Below are positions 26,540 through 34,755 of a DNA stretch of 50,783 bases, one piece after another. The notes under the pieces were generated by a model that was not told where the DNA came from, made no database searches, and was given only the letters and a program-made list of their open reading frames with translations. Made by a program: the position numbers and the translations under genes. Within the stretch, counting starts at the first letter, position 1, and each line of letters opens with the position of its first letter. Source of the DNA: Azospirillum endophyticum (lineage in GTDB: Bacteria; Pseudomonadota; Alphaproteobacteria; Azospirillales; Azospirillaceae); contig NZ_JAENHM010000020.1 of assembly GCF_016595245.1 (NCBI RefSeq), forward strand, positions 1 to 50,783, written 5' to 3'.

Positions 26540-29236
26540 TCACTTGGCGAGCGCCGCATCCTTGCGGGCGGCCGACTTGTCCGATGATTTGGCGGAGGGC
26601 TTGGCCTCGACCGGCACGGCATCCTGGGCCGACGGTTCGACATAGGCGCGGCCGTAATAGCTGTCGAGCAGGAGCTGCCTGATCTCGGCGACCAGCGGAT
26701 AGCGCGGGTTGGCGCCGGTGCACTGGTCGTCGAAGGCGGCCTCGGCCAGCGCGTCCACCCTGGCGAGGAACGCCGCCTCCGGCACGCCCGCCGCCTGGAT
26801 CGAGGCCGGGATGTCCAGTGCCCGCTTCATCTCCTCGACCCAGCCGATCAGCTTTTCGACCCGCTCATGGTCGCGGCTGCCGCCCAGTTCCAGGTGCCGG
26901 GCGATCTGCGCATAGCGCGCCACGCCCTTCGGCCGGTCGTATTGGCTGAACGCCGTCTGCTTGGTCGGGATGTCGGCCGCGTTGTAGCGGATCACGTTGG
27001 CGATCAGCAGGGCGTTGGCGATGCCGTGCGGAATATGGAACTCCGCCCCCAGCTTGTGCGCCATCGAATGGCACACCCCGAGGAAGGCGTTGGCGAAGGC
27101 GATGCCGGCCAGCGTCGCGGCGTTGTGCACCAGCTCCCGCGCCTTCGGATCCTGCGCCCCGTTGCGGTAGGCCGAGGGCAGATGCTCCTTCAGCAGCTTC
27201 AGCGCCTGCAGGGCCTGGCCGTCCGAATACTCGCTCGCCACCACCGAGACATAGGCCTCCAGCGCATGGGTCACCGCGTCGATGCCGCCCGCCGCGGTCA
27301 GGCCCTTCGGCATGTCCATGACGAGATTGGCGTCGATGATCGCCAGCGTCGGCGTCAGTTCATAGTCGGCGATCGGGTATTTCGTGCCGGTGCGCTCGTC
27401 GGTCACCACTGCGAAGGGCGTCACCTCCGACCCGGTGCCGGACGTGGTCGGCACCGCCACCAGCTGCGCCTTCACGCCCAGCTTGGGGAAGGTGTAGATG
27501 CGCTTGCGGATGTCCATGAAGCGCAGCGCCAGATCCTCGAACGCCACCTCCGGCGCCTCGTACATCACCCAGATGATCTTGGCGGCATCCATCGGCGAGC
27601 CGCCGCCCAGCGCCAGGATCACGTCGGGCTGGAAGGCGTTGGCCAGCGCCACCCCCTTGCGCACCACCGCCAGCGTCGGGTCGGCGCTGACCTCGAAGAA
27701 GGTCTCCACCTCCAGCCCCAGCGACTTCAGCACGCGGACGCTGTCGTTGACATGGCCGTTCTCGAACAGGAAGCGGTCGGTGACGATCAGGCAGCGCTTC
27801 TTGCCGCGCAGTTCCTCCAGCGCGAAGGGCAGGCAGCCGCGGCGGAAGTAGATCGACTTGGGCAGCTTGTGCCACAGCATGTTCTCGGCCCTTTTGGCCA
27901 CCGTCTTCTTGTTGATCAGGTGCTGCGGCCCGACATTTTCGGAGATCGAGTTGCCGCCCCACGATCCGCAGCCCAGCGTCAGCGAGGGGGCGAGGCGGAA
28001 GTTGTAGAGGTCGCCGATGCCGCCATGGGAGGACGGCGTGTTGATCAGGATGCGGGCGGTCTTCATCTTGTCGCCGAAATGGCGGATGCGGTCGCCCTGC
28101 TGGTCCTGGTCGGTGTAGAGGGCGGAGGTGTGGCCGATGCCGCCGAGCGCCACCAGCGCGGCCGCCTTGTCGCAGGCATCGAGGAAGTCCTTCGCGCGAT
28201 ACAGCGCCAGGGTCGGCGACAGCTTCTCGTGGGCGAAGGGTTCGGCCTCGTCGACATCGGTGACCTCGGCGATCAGCACCTTGGTGGCGAGCGGGACGTT
28301 GAGACCGGCCATGGCGGCGATGGCGTGGGCCGGCTGGCCGACGATGTCGGCGTTCAGGTGGCCGTCGGTCAACAGTACCTTGCGCACGGCATCCGCCTCG
28401 CGCGGCGACAGGATGTAGCCGCCGTGATTGGCGAAGCGGTCGCGCACGGCGTCATAGACGGCATCGACCACCACCGCCGACTGTTCGGACGCGCAGACCA
28501 CGCCGTTGTCGAAGGTCTTGGACATCAGGATGGAGGCGACGGCGCGCTTGATGTCGGCGAACTCGTCGATGACCGCCGGGGTGTTGCCGGCGCCGACGCC
28601 GATGGCCGGCTTGCCCGACGAATAGGCGGCCTTGACCATGCCCGGCCCGCCGGTGGCGAGGATCAGGTTGATGTCAGGGTGGTGCATGACGGCGTTGGAC
28701 AGCTCCAGCGAGGGCTCGTCGATCCAGCCGATGATGTCGTCGGGCGCACCGGCCTCGACCGCGGCGGCCAGCACCAGGCGGGCGGCCTCGCAGGTGGACT
28801 TGCGGGCGCGGGGATGGGGGGAGATGACCAGCCCGTTGCGGGTCTTCAGCGCGATCAGCGCCTTGAAGATGGCGGTGGAGGTCGGGTTGGTGGTGGGGAC
28901 GATGCCGCAGATCAGCCCGACCGGCTCGGCGATGGTGAGGATGCCGGCGTCATGGTCTTCCGACAGCACGCCGCAGGTCTTCTCGTCCTTGTACTTGTTG
29001 TAGATGTATTCGGCGGCGAAGTGGTTCTTGATGACCTTGTCTTCCATGACGCCCATGCCGGTTTCCGCGACCGCCATCTTGGCGAGCGGAATGCGGGCGT
29101 TGGCGGCGGCGAGCGCCGCGCTGCGGAAGATCAGGTCGACCTTCTCCTGCGGATAGTCGGCGAAGCGCGCCTGCGCCGCCTTCACCCGGGCGATCAGGGC
29201 GTTCAGGTCGGACAGGGTCTTGATGGGCGTGGCCAT
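26540..29236 (-). CDS. adhE: bifunctional acetaldehyde-CoA / alcohol dehydrogenase AdhE
   Basis: The 898-aa protein is the two-domain fermentative enzyme. Residues 1-440 form a CoA-acylating aldehyde dehydrogenase with catalytic Cys248 in FDNGVVCASEQS and the GVGAGNTP cofactor loop. About 450-860 form an iron-dependent alcohol dehydrogenase with GGGSPMDAAK (NAD binding) and the metal-ligand blocks TAAGGIDAVTHALEAY and GVCHSMAHKLGAEFH. It converts acetyl-CoA to ethanol using two NADH, and such proteins form long spirosome filaments. The C-terminal tail (about 865-898) is Lys/Ala/Ser-rich and low in complexity. The ATG at 29236 follows GGGAGA. Upstream lie an FNR-like box and two palindromes, consistent with oxygen control. 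Confidence 0.96.
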   Translation of the reverse strand: MATPIKTLSDLNALIARVKAAQARFADYPQEKVDLIFRSAALAAANARIPLAKMAVAETGMGVMEDKVIKNHFAAEYIYNKYKDEKTCGVLSEDHDAGILTIAEPVGLICGIVPTTNPTSTAIFKALIALKTRNGLVISPHPRARKSTCEAARLVLAAAVEAGAPDDIIGWIDEPSLELSNAVMHHPDINLILATGGPGMVKAAYSSGKPAIGVGAGNTPAVIDEFADIKRAVASILMSKTFDNGVVCASEQSAVVVDAVYDAVRDRFANHGGYILSPREADAVRKVLLTDGHLNADIVGQPAHAIAAMAGLNVPLATKVLIAEVTDVDEAEPFAHEKLSPTLALYRAKDFLDACDKAAALVALGGIGHTSALYTDQDQQGDRIRHFGDKMKTARILINTPSSHGGIGDLYNFRLAPSLTLGCGSWGGNSISENVGPQHLINKKTVAKRAENMLWHKLPKSIYFRRGCLPFALEELRGKKRCLIVTDRFLFENGHVNDSVRVLKSLGLEVETFFEVSADPTLAVVRKGVALANAFQPDVILALGGGSPMDAAKIIWVMYEAPEVAFEDLALRFMDIRKRIYTFPKLGVKAQLVAVPTTSGTGSEVTPFAVVTDERTGTKYPIADYELTPTLAIIDANLVMDMPKGLTAAGGIDAVTHALEAYVSVVASEYSDGQALQALKLLKEHLPSAYRNGAQDPKARELVHNAATLAGIAFANAFLGVCHSMAHKLGAEFHIPHGIANALLIANVIRYNAADIPTKQTAFSQYDRPKGVARYAQIARHLELGGSRDHERVEKLIGWVEEMKRALDIPASIQAAGVPEAAFLARVDALAEAAFDDQCTGANPRYPLVAEIRQLLLDSYYGRAYVEPSAQDAVPVEAKPSAKSSDKSAARKDAALAK

Positions 29237-29317
29237 GATCGGGCGTCTCCCGCCGGGTGTCGCCATGCGGCCGGTTTCCCGGCCCGGGTCACCCGGATCT
29301 TGCGGTTTCATGCGGTA

Positions 29318-29332
29318 TGTAGGAAACCTACA
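29318..29332. promoter_or_regulatory. palindrome TGTAG-N5-CTACA, site 1 upstream of adhE
   Basis: TGTAGGAAACCTACA is a 15-bp inverted repeat about 80-95 bp before the adhE start. The same half-sites with the same spacing recur at 29481-29495. Two matching sites upstream of one gene suggest an operator of a dimeric regulator, identity unknown. Confidence 0.55.
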
Positions 29333-29380
29333 TCCACCCTGGACGCCTCGCAAGAGTGGTCATACCACCTGCCCTCAGAT

Positions 29381-29394
29381 TTGATCTGGATCAG
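29381..29394. promoter_or_regulatory. FNR/Anr/FixK-like box upstream of adhE
   Basis: TTGATCTGGATCAG matches the consensus TTGAT-N4-ATCAA at nine of ten defined bases. It lies about 145-158 bp before adhE, a fermentation gene normally induced without oxygen. Position and match make it a good candidate for activation by an FNR-type protein. Confidence 0.6.
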
Positions 29395-29477
29395 ACGAAA
29401 CGTCGGGAGCGAGGGGCATGTCTTGCTGCCATTCCGTTCAGCCTCCCCGGAGGCCGCAATGTAAATTCAAATCAGAT

Positions 29478-29498
29478 CAATGTAGTTTAGCTACATTG
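29478..29498. promoter_or_regulatory. palindrome CAATGTAG-N5-CTACATTG, site 2 upstream of adhE
   Basis: A perfect 8+5+8 inverted repeat whose core TGTAGTTTAGCTACA has the same half-sites and spacing as the site at 29318-29332, centre to centre 163 bp. It lies in an AT-richer stretch. It could serve adhE at a distance, by looping with site 1, or a transcript starting nearby. Confidence 0.55.
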
Positions 29499-29581
29499 TG
29501 GTTTGTCTTGAGAAGTTGTGGCAGATTATGCGTGAAATGCCCATGAGCGGGTAAAGTTTATGCTCCATGCCGCTCTTCATA

Positions 29582-29782
29582 TTACGGCTTGGCTGCCTTG
29601 ATAATGTGGAATATCGACCGCATCACGCGCACTTCGACCAGCATGCCGACCACTTCGGCGAGTGCGGTATCGGAGCCGAGCCCGAACAGGCCGATGGCGG
29701 TGGCTGCCTGACGGCGGTGGCTGCCGACGGTTCGAAGACGTTGAATGACCATGTGGCTGAAGGCGATGACGGCGAACACCAT
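29582..29782 (-). CDS. possible small protein, doubtful
   Basis: A 66-aa minus-strand frame starts with a hydrophobic helix (MVFAVIAFSHMVIQRL) and ends VMRSIFHIIKAAKP. It has no clear ribosome site and no family is recognised. A longer reading to 29965 is possible but looks less protein-like. It is listed because the composition is plausible and nothing else explains this stretch. Confidence 0.25.
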   Translation of the reverse strand: MVFAVIAFSHMVIQRLRTVGSHRRQAATAIGLFGLGSDTALAEVVGMLVEVRVMRSIFHIIKAAKP

Positions 29783-30237
29783 GATCAGGCGCCTTCGGCC
29801 CCATCTCGCCAAATGTGCAGTCGCTCCCGCAGATGGCAGGATTTGCGCCGTGTCCGGTGGCTGGACAGCCGCGGATCGGGCCGTCGGATCGGATGGGCAG
29901 GCGCCCGAGGGCAATGAAATTCGGACCGCGCTTCCTGTGCTTTCCGAAAACACCACGAATGTCAATCAGGGTTGGCCGAATATTCCATAAAATCTAGCGT
30001 ATATGCCGTCATACAGCACAATGATTTTCCTTCTATGATTTTGAGTTCTTCTAGACATCGAAGGTTTCGATAACTACCTCTATTGATAACGGCGCCACCC
30101 GGGAGGCTTGGGTGGCGGAAATACCTTCTTCGAATTCACCTTCCATTAATAAGCGATCGCCACTGAATGGCATCGTCTTTCACCCGCTGCGCCCCCGGCG
30201 CGGCGCGTGTCGTCCTGGATACGGAGACTTCCCCACC
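29783..30237. other. intergenic region upstream of the photoactive yellow protein gene
   Basis: The 455 bp hold no convincing gene. The part from about 29975 to 30090 is AT-rich and probably carries the promoter. A palindrome ATCGAA-GGT-TTCGAT lies at 30057-30071, about 170 bp before the pyp start. GGAG at 30222-30225 is the likely ribosome site. Confidence 0.45.
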
Positions 30238-30627
30238 ATGACCGGAACCATGCAACTCGTCGAGTTCGGCACCTCCGACATCGAAAACACGCTCGGCAGG
30301 ATGAGCGCGTCCGAGATCGACCGTCTGGCGTTCGGCGCCGTGCAGCTCGATGCCACCGGCCGTATCCTCCAGTACAATTCCGCCGAAGGCGCCATCACCG
30401 GCCGTGATCCGAAAGCCGTCGTCGGCAAGAATTTTTTCACCGAGATCGCCCCCTGCACCAACACGCCGGCCTTCAAGGGCGTGTTCGACAAGGGAGTCCG
30501 GTCCAAGGACCTGAACACGATGATCGAATACACCTTCAACTATCAGATGAAGCCGACCAAGGTGAAGGTGCACATGAAGAAGGCGTTGATCGGCGACAGC
30601 TACTGGGTCTTCGTCAAGCGCCTGTGA
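30238..30627 (+). CDS. pyp: photoactive yellow protein (blue-light PAS photoreceptor)
   Basis: The 129-aa protein aligns without gaps to the Halorhodospira halophila PYP after a four-residue extension. The chromophore cysteine is conserved (Cys73 here, Cys69 there, in APCTNTP), as are Tyr42, Glu46, Thr50 and Arg52 equivalents ([13 protein letters not shown]), and the C-terminal [21 protein letters not shown] is nearly unchanged. It covalently binds p-coumaric acid and photocycles in blue light as a cytosolic receptor. The second ATG (30250) would give exactly the 125-aa length of the classical protein and may be the true start. The ligase gene for its chromophore starts 10 bp after the stop. 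Confidence 0.96.
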   Translation: MTGTMQLVEFGTSDIENTLGRMSASEIDRLAFGAVQLDATGRILQYNSAEGAITGRDPKAVVGKNFFTEIAPCTNTPAFKGVFDKGVRSKDLNTMIEYTFNYQMKPTKVKVHMKKALIGDSYWVFVKRL

Positions 30628-30637
30628 GCGGATCGCC

Positions 30638-31870
30638 ATGACGATCCATCGGTGGTGGCGAAATCGCGATGCTCTGAGCCGCGTCGTCTGCGATCTGCTG
30701 GCGGGCGAATTCGCCCGGCTCCGGCCGGGCGGTCCGGTGCCGGCCGGACAGCATCGCTGGCCGGAGACGCTGCCGCTCGGACCCGAGGGGGTGGGTGCCG
30801 ACTCCCTCGACGTCCTGCACCTCGCCTCGGTCCTCAACGAAGCCCTGCACCTCCATCGCAGCGGCATCGAGGATTACCTGCTGGCGCGGCGGACGGTCGG
30901 GGAATGGCTCGACATCTGTGAAGCGGCGCTCGGCCGCTTCGACGGTGCCCTGAGCTTCAGAACCTCGGGCAGCACCGGCGAGGGGAAGCGCTGCGAGCAT
31001 CCCTTGCCCGCTTTGGAGGAGGAGGCCGACGCGCTGGCCGCCCTGCTGTCCGGCGCGGCGCATGCACCGCGGCGTGTCGTCAGCGTCGTCCCCGCCCACC
31101 ATATCTATGGTTTCCTGTTCACGGTGCTGCTGCCGGACCGTCTGGGCGTGCCGGTGGTGGATGGACGCGGCACCTCGCCCGGCGGACTTGCGGCGGGGTT
31201 GGGGCCCGGCGACATCGTCGTCGCGCATCCCGATTGGTGGGGAGCCTTGCTGCGGTCCGGCGCCACCCTGGCGGACGGGGTGACGGGCACCAGTTCCACC
31301 GCGCCCTGTCCGCCCGACACGGCGCGCGGCATGCGCAGGATCGGATTGGCACGGCTGGTGGAGGTGTTCGGGTCGTCGGAAACCGCCGGGCTCGGCTGGC
31401 GCGAGAGTCCCGATGCAGCCTTCCGGCCTTTTTCCTGGTGGCGTTTCGGCGACGGAGGCCGGGTGAGCCGGCGTCTGGCCGATGGGACCACTCTGTCCGC
31501 CACGCTCCAGGATCGCTTGAGTCACGACGAGGAAGGCTTCCGCCCGAGCGGTCGCCTCGACACCGTGGTGCAGGTCGGTGGGGTGAATGTGTCGCTGGCG
31601 GCGGTGCAGGCGCATCTGGCCGGCCACCCCGATGTCGAAACCGCCGCCGTAAGGCTGATGCGGCCGGAGGAGGGGACGCGCCTCAAGGCCTTCGTCGTCC
31701 CCGCGCGCGATGCGCTGCCCTGGGAGGAATTGTGCCGGCGGCTGACCGTTTGGATCGATGCGACGCTTCCCGCTCCGCAACGCCCGCGTGCCCTGGCCAT
31801 CGGGCCGGCCTTGCCGGTGAACGCGATGGGAAAGCCCTGCGACTGGCCGTTGGCATCGCAGGGGCGATAG
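30638..31870 (+). CDS. pcl: p-hydroxycinnamoyl (4-coumarate)-CoA ligase of the PYP-activation family
   Basis: The 410-aa adenylate-forming enzyme is shorter than plant-type 4-coumarate ligases (about 550 aa), as is usual for the PYP-associated group. It has the phosphate-binding loop RTSGSTGEGK, the adenine motif VFGSSETAG, the hinge GRLDTVVQVGGVNVS and the C-terminal lysine in NAMGKPCDW. It activates p-coumarate to the CoA thioester that loads onto the PYP cysteine. Close spacing to pyp indicates one operon. The tyrosine ammonia-lyase that supplies p-coumarate in some bacteria is not in this window. Confidence 0.92.
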   Translation: MTIHRWWRNRDALSRVVCDLLAGEFARLRPGGPVPAGQHRWPETLPLGPEGVGADSLDVLHLASVLNEALHLHRSGIEDYLLARRTVGEWLDICEAALGRFDGALSFRTSGSTGEGKRCEHPLPALEEEADALAALLSGAAHAPRRVVSVVPAHHIYGFLFTVLLPDRLGVPVVDGRGTSPGGLAAGLGPGDIVVAHPDWWGALLRSGATLADGVTGTSSTAPCPPDTARGMRRIGLARLVEVFGSSETAGLGWRESPDAAFRPFSWWRFGDGGRVSRRLADGTTLSATLQDRLSHDEEGFRPSGRLDTVVQVGGVNVSLAAVQAHLAGHPDVETAAVRLMRPEEGTRLKAFVVPARDALPWEELCRRLTVWIDATLPAPQRPRALAIGPALPVNAMGKPCDWPLASQGR

Positions 31871-31944
31871 ACGTGGCAATAGACTGGGCGATCTCCGCTG
31901 CCGGTGGTCCAAGCTGGAGCGCCGGTCCGGCAAAAGCATCCGAT

Positions 31945-31974
31945 CCGAGGCCGCCTCTTCGTCGGCGGTCTCGG
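31945..31974. terminator. terminator-like hairpin between convergent genes
   Basis: An 11-bp stem CCGAGGCCGCC (31945-31955) with GGCGGTCTCGG (31964-31974), one G-T pair, loop of 8. It lies between the ligase gene and the convergent 26-aa gene. No strong T-tract on either side, so it may work as a bidirectional stop only in part. Confidence 0.45.
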
Positions 31975-32003
31975 GACGGATACGGGGGATCGGATGCGGA
32001 AGC

Positions 32004-32084
32004 TCAGAAGCCGATGATGCCGGTCATCCAGAGCAGGATCACGATAATTCCGGGGACACCCAGAAGCCAAAGCAGGATAGGCAT
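32004..32084 (-). CDS. 26-aa hydrophobic membrane peptide
   Basis: The frame encodes a peptide that is almost entirely one membrane helix (MPILLWLLGVPG then IIVILLWMTGIIGF). A strong GGAGGT ribosome site lies seven bases before the ATG, much better than chance would give. The Leu/Trp-Gly-Val-Pro-Gly centre could kink the helix. Similar very short Leu/Ile-rich proteins starting MPxLLWxLGVP are found in other proteobacteria; I know of no assigned role. It would insert in the inner membrane. It is easy to miss because of its length. Confidence 0.65.
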   Translation of the reverse strand: MPILLWLLGVPGIIVILLWMTGIIGF

Positions 32085-32260
32085 GCGAGACCTCCATATT
32101 CCGAGGGACAAGTTGTAAGAGCACTGCTCTCCGTTGCTGCCTAATAAACGAAACAACCTGCGGATCTGTTCCATCGATTTTTCCGCCGCGGCCACGCTTC
32201 GCGGAAAAATTTCGCGGGGAAGACATTTGGGAAGAATTTGCGGCACCGCCGCAGGGGGGC

Positions 32261-33139
32261 TCAATCCTCCAGCAGCGACCGCTCGGCGGCGATGATCGAC
32301 ACCAGGGCGTCCATCACCGCCCGCACCCGGGCCGACCGCCTGAGATCGCCATGCACCAGCAGCCACAACTCGCGCGGCTCGGGCGGCTGAAGAAGCGCCG
32401 CCGGCCTGACGGGGATCAGGCCGGAGTCCGGCGACCGGCCGAGAAAATGCGGGATCGCGGCGATGCCGATGCCGGCCGTCGCCGCACCGCGCAGGCTCAT
32501 CAGGTCGTTGGCGCGGAAGACGAAGGGGCGGCGGCCGGCCAGCTGCCGCAGCCAGCGCTGCTGCGGCACATGGTCGAGGCTGTCATCATAGCCGATGAAC
32601 TCCCAACCGGCTTCGTCGCGGCCGGCGAGATAGCCCGGTGTCGCATACAGGCCATAGCCCATGGCGCCGATGCGGCGCGCGATCAGCCCGTCGTCCTCCG
32701 GCCGCCGCAGGCGCAGGGCGAGGTCGGCTTCCCGCCGGGTCAGGCTGACCGCGCGGGCGTCGCCCACCAGTTCCACCACCAGCTTCGGCAGAATCCGCCG
32801 CAGGCCCGCCAGCCGCGGAGCCAGGAAATGGCTGGCGAAGGCCGGCGGCGCCGACAGGCGAACGGTGCCGGCCGGCTCGCCCGGCTGGCCGCGGGCATGG
32901 CGCTCCACCGCCAGCACCCCGTCCTCCACCCGGCGGGCCAGCGCCGCGAACTCCTCCCCCTCCGCGGTCGGGGCGTAGCCCCGCGGCAGCCGGTCGAACA
33001 GGCGCACCCCAAGGTCGGCTTCCAATGCCGCCACCCGGCGGGCGACGGTGGAGTGATCCACCCCCAGCATCCTCGCCGTCGCCGACAGGCTGCCGCTGTC
33101 CGCCAGCGCCAGGAAAACGCGCAGGTCGTCCCAATTCAT
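32261..33139 (-). CDS. LysR-family transcriptional regulator
   Basis: The 292-aa product begins MNWDDLRVFLALADSGSLS, the usual LysR opening, with the recognition helix in HSTVARRVAALEADLGVRLF, and a two-lobe effector domain (GTVRLSAPPAFASHFLAPRL, ATAGIGIAAIPHFLG). The start at 33139 fits the family; an ATG-like start 14 residues earlier is less likely. It is divergent from the quinone oxidoreductase gene at 33266 and probably regulates it. Between 32085 and 32260 nothing further is recognised. Confidence 0.9.
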   Translation of the reverse strand: MNWDDLRVFLALADSGSLSATARMLGVDHSTVARRVAALEADLGVRLFDRLPRGYAPTAEGEEFAALARRVEDGVLAVERHARGQPGEPAGTVRLSAPPAFASHFLAPRLAGLRRILPKLVVELVGDARAVSLTRREADLALRLRRPEDDGLIARRIGAMGYGLYATPGYLAGRDEAGWEFIGYDDSLDHVPQQRWLRQLAGRRPFVFRANDLMSLRGAATAGIGIAAIPHFLGRSPDSGLIPVRPAALLQPPEPRELWLLVHGDLRRSARVRAVMDALVSIIAAERSLLED

Positions 33140-33265
33140 CCCGGTTTCCCCCGTCACGGCATTCTGCGCAGAAACACCCATATCCTGGGCGATCTTGCCG
33201 AATGTCCGTGCGCTGGGCCACGGATTAGCCTCCGTCCATCACAACGATCGACGAGGACAGCCGAT

Positions 33266-34243
33266 ATGATCCGCTCCATCCAGATGACCGGACCCGGTGG
33301 CATCGAGGTTCTGCGGCCCGCCCGCCTCGACCTGCCGGCTCCGGGGGCGGGAGAGATCCGCCTGCGCCATGATGCCGCCGGGGTCAATTTCGTCGACATC
33401 TATCACCGCAGCGGCCTCTATCCGCTGCCGGCCTATCCCGCGACGCTCGGCGTCGAGGGGGCGGGGGTGGTGGAGGCGGTCGGGCCGGATGTCGACGGCC
33501 TCGCCGTCGGCGACCGCGTCGCCTGGGCCGGGTTGCCGGCCGGCGGCTATGCCGAGGCGCGGCTGCTGGCCGCCGAGCGCGCGGTGCGCCTGCCCGACGG
33601 CGTGGAGGCGGTGACCGCCGCATCGCTGCTGCTGCGCGGCATCACCGTCCATATGCTGCTCAACCGGGTCTGTCCGCTCGGGCCGGGCGGAACGATCCTG
33701 GTGCATGCCGCCGCCGGCGGGCTGGGCCTGCTGCTGACCCAATGGGCGAAGAGCCTGGGCGCCACCGTCATCGGCACCGTCGGCAGCGCCGCCAAGGCGG
33801 AGACCGCCCGCGTCCACGGGCTCGACCACGCCATCCTCTACCGGGAGGAGGATTTCGTCGCGGCGGTGCGCGACCTGACCGGCGGGCGCGGCGTCGATGT
33901 CGCGGTGGACGGCATCGGCGGCGACACCCTGCGGCGGAGCTTCGACGCGGTGCGGCCCTTCGGCATGCTCGCCAGCGTCGGGCAGGCCGGCGGCCCGGTC
34001 TCGCCGATCGACCTGTCCGAACTTGGGCCGCGCCGCTCGCTCTGCCTCGCCCGGCCCAGCGTGTTCGGCTACATGGCCGATCCCGCCACCTACCGCAAGG
34101 CGGCCGGGGAGGTGCTGGCCCGCGCCGCCGGCGGACTGAGCGCCGGTCCGGTGACCTGCCTGCCGTTGGAGGAAGCGGCGGAGGCCCATCGCGCGCTGGA
34201 GGGCCGCGGCACCAGCGGTGCCCTGGTGCTGACGCCGGCGTGA
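33266..34243 (+). CDS. NADPH:quinone oxidoreductase-like MDR protein
   Basis: The 325-aa zinc-free medium-chain dehydrogenase has the quinone-reductase markers: GVNFVDIYHRSGLYPL near the N-terminus, GVEGAGVVEAVG, the nucleotide-binding segment HAAAGGLGLLLTQWAKSLGATVIGTVG, and the substrate-side AVDGIGGDTLRRS. Such enzymes reduce quinones or enones with NADPH. No structural zinc cysteines are present. GAGGACAG precedes the ATG. The divergent LysR gene is the expected regulator. Confidence 0.92.
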   Translation: MIRSIQMTGPGGIEVLRPARLDLPAPGAGEIRLRHDAAGVNFVDIYHRSGLYPLPAYPATLGVEGAGVVEAVGPDVDGLAVGDRVAWAGLPAGGYAEARLLAAERAVRLPDGVEAVTAASLLLRGITVHMLLNRVCPLGPGGTILVHAAAGGLGLLLTQWAKSLGATVIGTVGSAAKAETARVHGLDHAILYREEDFVAAVRDLTGGRGVDVAVDGIGGDTLRRSFDAVRPFGMLASVGQAGGPVSPIDLSELGPRRSLCLARPSVFGYMADPATYRKAAGEVLARAAGGLSAGPVTCLPLEEAAEAHRALEGRGTSGALVLTPA

Positions 34244-34259
34244 CGCTCGCCGGGGCCGC

Positions 34260-34736
34260 CTATCGCGGCGCCAGCCACTTCTCCATCGCATAGTTGTGGA
34301 TCGGCACGTCGCCGATCCGCAGGTCCCGCCGTTCGAGCAGGGTGAAGCCGCGGCGCAGGAGGAAGGGGCGGGCGGCTTCGCTCGCCTCCACATGCAGGCG
34401 GGGATGGCCGAGCGCGCGGGCGCGCGCCTCCAGCACGTCGACCAGCGCCGACATCACCCCCTGGCCGGCGGCTTCCGGCGCGCAATAGAGGAAGTTGATG
34501 TGGCCGTCCGATTCGACGTCGCTGAAGGCCATCGGCGTGTCGGCGTCGTCCACCGCGACCAGGGCGACGCGCCCGTCGCCATAGGCCTCCCGCACCCGTT
34601 CCACCGTCGGCGCCTGGGCGGCCCAGGCCTCCACCTGCTCCGGGCCGTAGAAGCGCGGCCCGATGCCGCGGACGGAGCGGGCGTAGAGTTCCGCCAGCAG
34701 CGGCGCGTCCGACGACCGGTAGTCCCTGATCCTCAT
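34260..34736 (-). CDS. GNAT-family N-acetyltransferase
   Basis: The 158-aa protein shows the GNAT order: an N-terminal MRIRDYRSSDAPLLAELY, a central strand with INFLYCAPEAAGQGVMSALVDVLEARARALG (acetyl-CoA pyrophosphate loop, slightly altered from Q/RxxGxG/A), and the C-terminal LHVEASEAARPFLLRRGFTLLERRDL. Close to YafP-type acetyltransferases in layout. ATG at 34745 is an alternative. It follows the sugar dehydrogenase gene by 19 bp on the same strand, suggesting one transcript. Substrate unknown. Confidence 0.88.
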   Translation of the reverse strand: MRIRDYRSSDAPLLAELYARSVRGIGPRFYGPEQVEAWAAQAPTVERVREAYGDGRVALVAVDDADTPMAFSDVESDGHINFLYCAPEAAGQGVMSALVDVLEARARALGHPRLHVEASEAARPFLLRRGFTLLERRDLRIGDVPIHNYAMEKWLAPR

Positions 34737-34755
34737 CCATCCCATCTTTCGGCGG

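Noticed and set aside
29405..29425. possible sigma-54 promoter (GG-N10-GC) upstream of adhE
   Set aside because: Only the GG and GC spacing fits; the TGGCAC block is not present.
26867..29464. 865-codon open frame on the plus strand across adhE
   Set aside because: It mirrors adhE codon structure and has low-complexity composition; AdhE on the minus strand is unambiguous.
29237..29560. Rex operator search upstream of adhE
   Set aside because: No TTGTGA-N6-TCACAA-like sequence was found; the palindromes present have different half-sites.
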